The notes under the pieces were generated by a model, which saw only the letters and a list, made by a program, of their open reading frames with translations, was not told the origin of the DNA and ran no database searches. From Roseiconus lacunae (GTDB lineage: Bacteria; Planctomycetota; Planctomycetia; Pirellulales; Pirellulaceae), in contig NZ_VSZO01000001.1 of NCBI RefSeq assembly GCF_008312935.1, positions 496,001 to 560,000 on the forward strand: 64,000 nt of DNA, in the 5' to 3' direction. Numbering within the stretch: position 1 is the first letter of the stretch; each line of letters starts with the position of its first letter. Positions 48,380-56,500 of this stretch are shown in pieces. Made by a program: the position numbers and the translations under genes.

Positions 48380-49726
48380 CTACTTCGCTCCAGGTTCACC
48401 GACGACCTGAATGAATTGGCGCTTCTTTAGCCGCCCATAACGGTTCTCCCCGATCACCCAGACTTGCATCTTATCGGCTTTCTCTGTCACGCTTGCCGGG
48501 ACCCTGACCTTGCCGACACGACGATCATCGTCGGTAACAAACACGTTGTGTTCGTCATACCCGCTCGATGAATTCTTAAAGTAAACAATCACCGCATCCA
48601 TGTTATCGGTGTTTAACTTGATGTCCCAAGGCTGACCTCGCTTAAGTGGTTTCTCAGGAAGCTGAAAGTCAAGTTCAGAGACGGCGAATTCACATGCTTG
48701 GCTTCGCGACCCGTCAACCATTTCACAGTGAACGGTGTAGTCACCACACTGATCGAACGCCCGTTTCACGACACCTGTACCGGTCAGCTTGATCCTTTCC
48801 ACCAGTGTTTGACCACGTTGAATGATCAATGCGCGAACACCTCGGTTCTCGCGATCCATGACATTGATCTTCACGGGTTGGCCTTTGTGATAGACAACCC
48901 AGTCCCCCAGATCGAGTAGCAGAACACGATTGATTTGCGGTGTGGCCGAATCTTCTTCGTAGTTAGGGAACAGAAAGGATTCCGCCCTGTTCTCACCCCG
49001 CCAGGCATCAAGATCAACGATGTGAAAAAGTTCTCGGTTGCGCGATGCCAGATGCGAGTTGAATTCCTTAACGGTGCGCAACGTATCTCGTGTCGTCTGT
49101 GGACGACTTTCTTCGACACGAACGTGCGTGACCACACCTTGATCATCGCGGATCACATCGGTCACCAACTCAATATGCGAACCGCCACCCTTGCGTGCCG
49201 GGGGTGTGTAAATGACATCACCTGGATTGGCCGCGCTCGCCGCTTGCGGTTCGACTCGTTCAACACCGTCTCGGAATTTCGGGCCGTGCAGTTTGCTGAC
49301 GTACCAAATGCCGCATTGAAGCGCATAACTGGTGTACGAAGAACAAACTTTTCCATAGTAGCATTCAGCGTTCTTCACCTTGCCGTACAAGTTCTCGCTG
49401 TAGAGAACACTCTTCGGATTTTCGACGGCGGCAAGAAACGTTTTCAAGTAGATGTCAAACCCGATGTAGCGACCGACATGTTTGACACTTGAGTATGGAA
49501 CACCGGTGTACTGTTCTCCCGCGGTGAAGTAGCCGCCGCGTCTTGGCATGGTATTGGCCACGGGCGTCCATTGAACCTGTGACATGATACGAGCGTATTC
49601 GATTGACTTCTGCTGCCATTGGTTCGCTACGACAACTGTCGGCTCTTCCGCCCTGCATGAAAGGCGACCACCGGAACCGAGGAATAAAACGACAGCGACA
49701 AAGATCAATGTACCAGCGTATTTCAT
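48380..49726 (-). CDS. Exported NlpC/P60-like (papain-fold) protein with C-terminal beta domains
   Basis: A 448-residue protein with a signal peptide (about 1-26). Residues 60-250 read like a permuted papain-fold amidase: GGYFTAGEQYTGVPYSS, the candidate nucleophile in YYGKVCSSYTSYALQCG (C128), ANPGDVIYT, then GGSHIELVTDV with H184. The cysteine and the His following a GD-turn are what the NlpC/P60 and CHAP families show, so peptidoglycan or peptide hydrolysis is plausible. The C-terminal 180 residues look like one or two Ig-like beta domains. It follows miaA after 86 nt on the minus strand. I could not assign a named family. Confidence 0.68.
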   Translation of the reverse strand: MKYAGTLIFVAVVLFLGSGGRLSCRAEEPTVVVANQWQQKSIEYARIMSQVQWTPVANTMPRRGGYFTAGEQYTGVPYSSVKHVGRYIGFDIYLKTFLAAVENPKSVLYSENLYGKVKNAECYYGKVCSSYTSYALQCGIWYVSKLHGPKFRDGVERVEPQAASAANPGDVIYTPPARKGGGSHIELVTDVIRDDQGVVTHVRVEESRPQTTRDTLRTVKEFNSHLASRNRELFHIVDLDAWRGENRAESFLFPNYEEDSATPQINRVLLLDLGDWVVYHKGQPVKINVMDRENRGVRALIIQRGQTLVERIKLTGTGVVKRAFDQCGDYTVHCEMVDGSRSQACEFAVSELDFQLPEKPLKRGQPWDIKLNTDNMDAVIVYFKNSSSGYDEHNVFVTDDDRRVGKVRVPASVTEKADKMQVWVIGENRYGRLKKRQFIQVVGEPGAK

Positions 49727-49812
49727 GACGGTATCACCCCTACGTAGACACGCCCGTCACCGAAACCTCAAACTGCAACGAACGCGAAACCTGTTCCGCA
49801 AAGTCTCAGAGT

Positions 49813-50874
49813 TTAATCTCTGCGGTGGGCTTGATGCCAACGTCCGGCAATCCGTTCCACGATTGCCTCCATCGAAGAAACGTCGCCGCAGTCGATGGCA
49901 GTGATTTCAGTGAAAGAACGAAACCAGGTTTCCTGCCGCTTGGCAAGCTGACGTGTGTGTGTGGCAACGTCTTCAATCAAGTGCCGATGTTGATCAAGTG
50001 ATGTGTTGTTATCAAATCCATTCGCGTCGGCACGCAGGTTCTCCTGTCGCCCGTTAGCGTTCAACAGCCACTCGATGATTTCACGATAACCGACTGCCTG
50101 TGAAGCGGTTCGCGAAAGCGTCTGGTATCGCTTCAGCAAGCCTTTGACTTCATCGATCAGCCCAGTACGGAACATCACTTCGACTCGTTCGTTAATTCGT
50201 TCGTGTAGATGTGATCGCGGGTGCATGAGCGCGAACACATGACACTTTTCGGCGTCCGTCTGACGATCAAATTGAATCTGGCGATGACTGAGCGGAAACC
50301 CGGTCGCTTTGGAAACCTCGAGGGCTCGGATCATTCGGCGGATGTCATTGGGACCGATCTTGGATGCCGAAATTGGATCGACTTGACGCAACCGCTGTCT
50401 TAAAGGCTCGACACCAAACTTTTCGACGTCCGCTTCGACCGACCGACGAAAGTCCCAATCCGGAGGCGGCCCAGGATCAAATCCTCGCAAGATCGCTTTG
50501 AGAAACATCGGCGTCCCACCGACAAAGATCGGCACTCGGGAACGATCAAGGATCTCGTCGACGCACCGATGCGCCGCGTGCAGGTATCGAGCAACACTGA
50601 AGTCTTCGTCTGGATCGGCCAAATCCAGCAAGTGATGGGGAACTCGGTCGCGCTCCGCCCGCGTCGGTTTCGCCGTGCCAATGTCCATGTCTCGATAGAC
50701 GGCAATCGAATCGAGTGACAAAATTTCGCCATCCAGTCGCTCGGCGAGTTGGATGCCGAGTTGACTTTTGCCGGAAGCCGTCGCGCCGGTCATGACCATC
50801 GCCTTGTCGATCAGCGGCGGGAAGGTCTGAATTTGGTCTGGAGAAGGGTCAGTCGGTCGGGGCATGCTGAACAA
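49813..50874 (-). CDS. miaA: tRNA dimethylallyltransferase
   Basis: A 353-residue enzyme transferring a dimethylallyl group to N6 of A37 in tRNAs that read UNN codons. The P-loop is GATASGKS (30-37). DSIAVYRDMDIGTAKP, HHLLDLADPDEDFSVARYL and VGGTPMFLKAILRG are the expected MiaA motifs; the second position of DSxxVYR is Ile-Ala rather than the usual Met-Gln. Substrate-binding ASQAVGYREIIEWL is intact. The first 25 residues (to MVMTG) are extra compared with the family, so the true start may be the ATG of MVMTG. It is divergent from the GNAT gene. Confidence 0.95.
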   Translation of the reverse strand: MFSMPRPTDPSPDQIQTFPPLIDKAMVMTGATASGKSQLGIQLAERLDGEILSLDSIAVYRDMDIGTAKPTRAERDRVPHHLLDLADPDEDFSVARYLHAAHRCVDEILDRSRVPIFVGGTPMFLKAILRGFDPGPPPDWDFRRSVEADVEKFGVEPLRQRLRQVDPISASKIGPNDIRRMIRALEVSKATGFPLSHRQIQFDRQTDAEKCHVFALMHPRSHLHERINERVEVMFRTGLIDEVKGLLKRYQTLSRTASQAVGYREIIEWLLNANGRQENLRADANGFDNNTSLDQHRHLIEDVATHTRQLAKRQETWFRSFTEITAIDCGDVSSMEAIVERIAGRWHQAHRRD

Positions 50875-50965
50875 GTTTTCGACGAAAGCGCGATCGGAAC
50901 GGATGAGACTATTGTTCCGATCGGGTAAAGTGTAGGCGATGACGGCGCAAACGGTAAACGCGTGG

Positions 50966-50971
50966 TAGAAT
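50966..50971 (+). promoter_or_regulatory. TAGAAT -10-like element before GNAT gene
   Basis: TAGAATCGAATGCCATG places TAGAAT exactly eight bases before ATG 50980, as in the copy at 40971. It would lie inside the coding region if the GTG at 50962 were the start, which argues for ATG 50980 or 50986. A matching -35 box is not seen. Confidence 0.4.
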
Positions 50972-50979
50972 CGAATGCC

Positions 50980-51555
50980 ATGGGGATGACATATTTCAAG
51001 CGATACCGAATGGAGTTCGACCTGCGCAACTTGCGTTTAGGTGACCCCGTACTCCCAGCGGACTATGAACTGCTGCCGTTTGCGAGCGATCAGCTTCGTG
51101 AGCACGCGATCGCGAAGTACAACAGCTTCCGCTTCGAACTCGATGCCGACGTTTTCCCTTGCCTGGCTCGACGAGACGGATGCCTCAAATTGATGCGGGA
51201 TATCACTAACCGCAGTGACTTCGTCCCCGGAGCGACTTGGTTGATCCGGCATCTGGAACAAGACCCGACAACGGGATCGATTTGCAAGCTCCCCGTCGGA
51301 ACGATCCAGGGGCTTGCATGCGATGGGTGGGGATCGATCCAGAACCTCGGCGTATCCCCCGAGCACCGCTCGCGTGGACTGGGAACCATCTTGCTGGCCA
51401 AAGCCGCCGCGGGTTTTGCGGCCGCAGGACTAGAACGAATGCATCTCGAAGTCACAACCGAAAACACCGGTGCCGTTCGACTTTATGAACGCATGGGTTT
51501 TCGCAAGTCTCGGATTGTCTACAAAGCAGCCGAAGTCGCCGGCGCCCGCGGCTAA
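50980..51555 (+). CDS. GNAT-family N-acetyltransferase
   Basis: A 191-residue acetyltransferase if ATG 50980 is the start; a GTG at 50962 adds six residues. The acetyl-CoA loop is NLGVSPEHRSRGLGTILL, and motif B is ERMHLEVTTENTGAVRLYERMGFRK. The N-terminal half (HAIAKYNSFRFELDADVFPCLARRDG) may bind the acceptor. The substrate could be a small molecule or a protein N-terminus; no neighbour settles this. Confidence 0.88.
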   Translation: MGMTYFKRYRMEFDLRNLRLGDPVLPADYELLPFASDQLREHAIAKYNSFRFELDADVFPCLARRDGCLKLMRDITNRSDFVPGATWLIRHLEQDPTTGSICKLPVGTIQGLACDGWGSIQNLGVSPEHRSRGLGTILLAKAAAGFAAAGLERMHLEVTTENTGAVRLYERMGFRKSRIVYKAAEVAGARG

Positions 51556-51656
51556 AACGCTCTTTTCTTTGGCACATAAAATGCACTTCATCGCCGAATC
51601 ACGCGGCGGGACGTTCGTCGCACGCAGGCGCCCACGCCTGTAGCAAGATTACGACC

Positions 51657-52796
51657 GTGTCGGCTCGAAGAATTAGTGCGATGGATATTCCAGCAATTGG
51701 CGTTGAGGAAGAGTACCAACTAGTCGATCCCGTTCACGGCGCGATGCGCGCCGACTGCAAGCGAGTGATGAGTCGCTTGAAGGATGACGTTGATGCGGAA
51801 ATCCAGCATGAGCTGCACTTAACCCAGATCGAAATGGCTTCACCGGTTTGTGCGACGCTCAATGACGCGAAGCGGTCGCTGATCGAGACGCGACGTGCGT
51901 TGCAAGAGGCCGCCGCAGAGGCGGGATCGGCACTTTCTGCGGCAGGTACCAACCCGCTACCTTTGCCACATGCCGACGATATCACACCAAGCGAACGCTA
52001 CAACCGCATGACGCGTCGCTACCAACAACTCGCTCGTGACTTGTTCATTTTCGGTTGCCACGTCCACGTCTCAATGCCGGACAAAGTACTCGGTGTGGAA
52101 GTGATGAATCGTGCCCGACGATGGCTGCCGACATTGTTGGCAGTCTCGGCAAACAGTCCTTTTTGGGATGGACACGATACGGGTTACGCAAGTTACCGAC
52201 GTGAACTTTGGGCACAATGGCCGATGGCAGGCCCGCCTCCACATTTCGTCGATTTCGCAGACTACAACAGGAAGGTTTCCGACCTGATCGAAATTGGCGC
52301 GATTGCTGACGAAAGCTTTATTTACTGGGATATCCGGCTTCCAGAAAAAATCCCGACCATTGAATTCCGTGTCGCTGATGTGATGCTGTCGATCGACGAT
52401 GTTGTCGCGTACGTGGGCTTGATCCGTGGGATTGTAATGCAATCACAAGCCGACATCCGGGACGGGGTGAAGCAGGCGCCGATCTCGACTCAATTGCTAC
52501 GTTACACCTTGTGGCACGCCGCCCGCTACGGGATGGATCAAGATCTGATTGACCCGATTGACAAGAGATCTCGACCGGCGGTCGAAGCCGTCGAGAAGCT
52601 AGTCTCATGGTGTCGTCCGTCGTTACAATCATCCGGCGATGAAGCGCAGGTTGATTCGTTCGTCGAACGATTGGCCAATCGTGGAAATGGCGCCTCGATG
52701 CAACGTCTGTGGGCAGGCAAGTCACTCGACTTCAATTCAGCGGTTCGATGCTGTGTCGAAGAAACGTCAAGTGGGCTATCGCTGGCAAACTGCTAA
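51657..52796 (+). CDS. YbdK-type carboxylate-amine ligase (glutamate-cysteine ligase family 2)
   Basis: A 379-residue ATP-dependent ligase of the GCS2 family, related to E. coli YbdK. IGVEEEYQLVDP opens the fold, LHLTQIEMASPVC and AAGTNPLPLP follow, then DLFIFGCHVHVSMPD, LLAVSANSPFWDGHDTGYASYR and PTIEFRVADVMLSIDD, all family motifs. The GTG at 51657 is given; an ATG at 51681 (MDIPAIGVEEEYQLVDP) also fits and would place the conserved EEE nearer the start. It joins a glutamate-like carboxylate to an amine; the true product is not readable. It lies about 100 nt after the GNAT gene. Confidence 0.9.
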   Translation: MSARRISAMDIPAIGVEEEYQLVDPVHGAMRADCKRVMSRLKDDVDAEIQHELHLTQIEMASPVCATLNDAKRSLIETRRALQEAAAEAGSALSAAGTNPLPLPHADDITPSERYNRMTRRYQQLARDLFIFGCHVHVSMPDKVLGVEVMNRARRWLPTLLAVSANSPFWDGHDTGYASYRRELWAQWPMAGPPPHFVDFADYNRKVSDLIEIGAIADESFIYWDIRLPEKIPTIEFRVADVMLSIDDVVAYVGLIRGIVMQSQADIRDGVKQAPISTQLLRYTLWHAARYGMDQDLIDPIDKRSRPAVEAVEKLVSWCRPSLQSSGDEAQVDSFVERLANRGNGASMQRLWAGKSLDFNSAVRCCVEETSSGLSLANC

Positions 52797-53522
52797 TGTT
52801 TCGTTCCAATTCAATTTTAAGATCAGCCGCATCGCGTAAGCGCCAGTTTCGCTGCAATTAGCCGCAGCGAACACCCATCGGCTGACGAGTTTGGACCGTA
52901 TTTTCAAATGGAACGAAGCACTAGGTTCGAGGGTCAACCGTGGTCGTTCCTTCACAGTCTTGATCGCGTTCCACTCACCGCTTCAAAGCACTTCTTGCGC
53001 TATTGCCTCCCGGTAGCATTTTTTTGTTCATGATCGCATGAACCCCCTCGATCGTCCCGTGCGGTGCCAACCAAGTTGCTATGATGACTTGTCTCACCGA
53101 CTAGCTTGACGACCGAGTGATATCGCATGTGAGCCTGGCTTGCTTCGCGCTGACCATTTTTGCAGTGCGTGGCAACTCGGAACATGTCCTTCTTTGGTTG
53201 CCTGGCTATGCCCGATAGCTGACAGACTTTGACTGCAGGGTCGCGTCAACTCGGAGCCAGTCGGATCCACTTCTACAACTGCTATACCAGGGCTTCGTTC
53301 CAATTAACCATTCGGATGTGATGCATCCACTGACGGGCGTTTGCCCGGATTTTTGCGGCTCAGCGATCATTGATATCGTCCGACTAAGCCTCAAATCGAA
53401 CTGGAACCATGCGCAGGATCGTGTTTTAGAATCGGATCTTTGACGGCGCCTTCGACGCATCCCGATCGTGAGAGTTGCCAGGATATCGGACAAGTCATTC
53501 CGCCCTCATCTTGGTGCTTGTG
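52797..53522. other. Intergenic region upstream of the C39-TPR gene
   Basis: About 725 bases with no gene I can support. It holds the degenerate repeat copy A (52824-52885). Minus-strand frames of up to 95 codons exist here (for example in 53206-53493), but they lack a recognisable product or a ribosome site. Confidence 0.55.
52824..52885. repeat. Degenerate planctomycete intergenic repeat, copy A
   Basis: The segment starting AGCCGCATCGCGTAAGC and ending CACCCATCGGCTGA aligns along its length with copy B at 58667-58731 (shared blocks AGCCG, GCGT, GTTTC, TGCAA, TAGCCG, TCGG). The ends are near-inverted (AGCCG and CGGCT), as in palindromic intergenic elements. Copies A and B stand on either side of the C39-TPR gene in the same orientation. 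Confidence 0.5.
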
Positions 53523-56500
53523 ATGCTTAAGAACAACGAACGTGTGTCGGACTCCGGATCAGCAATCGCGATTGACTTTGAAACAGTTCGGAAACAGCTC
53601 CGCCGGTTGTCTGACAAAGGCCTCTATCTCGACGCGTTCGAGTATGCAAAGTCGATTCTCGGCGAAGACCTTTATCAATGGCCCGACTGTCAGGGCGGAT
53701 TGATCGCGTTGAAGATGGCTGACCGATTGGGTGGTTCTCAGCTATCCGACGTACTGACTTATCGAATGGGTCGTCAATTTCCCGATGATCCCGAAGTCAG
53801 GTTTCTGCGAACGATGCAAAAGCTCTCGCGACAACCACTGGCTAGGGTTTGGCTACAGATTCGTGACCAAAACTTAGACACCGATGATCCCGAACTGGTT
53901 TCAAACTGGTGTGTCGTCAAAGGTCTGATCCTGTGCGGAATGAGGGACTTTGATCGTGGCTTCGAATGGCTTGAAACCGGTCGCGAGCTCGTTCCCGATG
54001 ATCCACGTCCGTTGCTGCGAATCGCGACATCTTATCTGTGCAGCGACCAGATGACGCGAGCTATCGAGACGTGCCGGACGGCGTTGGAACTGCTTCCCGG
54101 TTTTCCGCCGACAATCCAAACTCTTTCGCACCTGTTGTTGCAAGACAACCAGATCGACGAGGCATTTGATTTGCTTTACCGATCGATCGAATCCAACCAG
54201 TCGGGCAGTTGCCGACTGCAGTTGGCGACGATGGAAATCCAGAACCGCCAGTACAAAAAAGCGAGCGAGTTAGTAGAGAACATCGAAGAGTTCTTTCCGC
54301 TTGCCGATCCGTTGCGTGATGGCCGTGCAAAACGGGACAGCGTTCGATCGACAATTGCTAAGATCCGCTCCGAACTCGCTTGCCATGCCGGCGATCTTGA
54401 AACTTCGATTTGCTTGGCCCATAAAGCAAACAACCCTTTTCATGACACCTTGGCGAAGAATCTTGAAAACCATGGAAAACAAGGCAAACGGGTTCGTCTG
54501 AAGGTCCCCTTCGTCCGCCAGAACGATGTGACGTGCGCGCCGGCTACGCTGGCGATGCTATCAGCGTACTGGGGACTGGAAGTGGATCATGACTCCGTGG
54601 TGGATGAAATCTGCTACGACGGAACGGCTCCTGTCAAACAACGCGTGTGGGCTGAATCCCAAGGGTTGATCGCGCGCGAGTTCCGTATGACCGAATCATC
54701 GGCACAGGCTTTGATCGACGCGAAAATTCCCTTCGGGATTTCAACGGTTGATCCCGGTGGCGGCCATATCAACGTGGTCTGCGGATACGATTCCCGCCGT
54801 GGCGTTCTCTTAATGCAAGACCCGGGAACATGGCACGGGATTGAAGCGCTGCTCAAAGAATTTATCGAGCAATACGAAGCATTTGGACCGCGTGGACTGG
54901 TACTGATCCCCAGTGATCAAAAGGAACGTCTCGATGCGATCGAGCTGCCGGATGCTGACAAATATGATCAGCAACACGCGATTGCCGTTGCGTTGCAACA
55001 CCATGACCGCGATCAAGCCGTACGGATCCTGGAAACGCTACAAACGTCTTCGCCAGATCATCCCATCGCACTCTGGTCTGAAACCGAGCTTGCTCGCTAT
55101 GACATGAACCTGCCGCTGCGTCTGAAATCGATTCAGTCATTGCGAGACAAGTTCCCCAAGAATCAACTATTGACGATCGCGGAATGCGATTTGTTGTCGA
55201 TGATCGATCGCCAAGACAAAGTGATCGAACGACTACGCGAATGTGTCAAAGGCGAAACACCGAGCACCGAAAGTCGATTGCGTCTGTTGATGCTTCTTGA
55301 AAGCGAAGACGATCGTGAAGAACGCAACGACCTGCTTCGACAGATCCTGAAAACGGCCCCCACCAATCCCGACGGATTGTCTCAGGAATCGATTCGGTTG
55401 TGGGATGAAATGAAACGTGACGATGCGTTGGAACTCCTGCGTTTGGCCGCGATGTCCGGCGAACGTGACGAGGATCACGCGCGTCGTTTCTTAGCCGCAG
55501 CGACTCGTATGAACCGAAAGGACGAAGCGATAGCCATTCTAAAAGAACGCTTCGAGAAACACGGGCATGCCAGCGGAAATCCCGGATTGACATACGCCTA
55601 CGCGCTCGCTCGCACCACCCACGCAGACCGAGCCGCAGATGTCATTCGTGAAGCACTTGCGAAACGCCCCGACGATGCCGAACTTCTTTGTGAAGCCGCA
55701 TCGGCACTCGGAAGTTTTGAAAAACCTTCGGTCGGGCTGGAGCTTTTGGAGAACGCAACGATTGCATTGCCCGCCGACCAAGTGCTCTATGCAAAGGCGA
55801 ATTTGGCGATCAGTGACGGCCATCCCAAAGACGCGCTGCAAGCGATGCTGGAACTATACGAGCTTCAGCCGATGAACTTCGACGCGGTCAACCGAATTGC
55901 AGAATTAAAGGCCGACCTGGAAGGTCTCGATAGTGCCCTGACATTCCTCGAAGCCATCACTTCAAAATTCCCACACTGCCGTAGCCTACTGTCTGTCACG
56001 GCCGAATACCTACACCGCGCGGCACGGTACAAAGAAGCCGTCGAGTATCTCGATCGAATCTTAGAAACCTGTGATTACGACGCCTGGGCATGGCGTGAAC
56101 GATCACTCGTTTGCGCGGCTGCAGGATGGTATGACGAAGCCCATCGAAGCGCAACCCGCGGTTTGGAATGTGAACGCTCGGCGATGTCTTACAACATTTT
56201 AGCCGAAGCACTGGTCGGACGAGGAGAACTCGATGCGGCTCGGGCTAATTGCCGACTCGCCATGCAAAGTGATTGTGATCATGCTCCGGCGATGTTGACC
56301 TGGATCAAACTCTGTGAAAACGAAGCAGAGACCCGTCAAATTCTCGGCGAAATATTTCAACAGTTGATCGAACAACCCAGCAATGGCGATGGCGTGATCG
56401 CTTATAAACGCTTTTCCACGGGGATCGTCGAAGACAGCGAACTATGCGAACAACTCGATGGCTTGCGTGCGGTCCGTCCGGATGTATTGATCATGCATAA

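Noticed and set aside
53206-53493. A 95-codon minus-strand gene upstream of the C39-TPR gene
   Set aside because: It overlaps the likely start region of that gene and has no recognisable motif or ribosome site.
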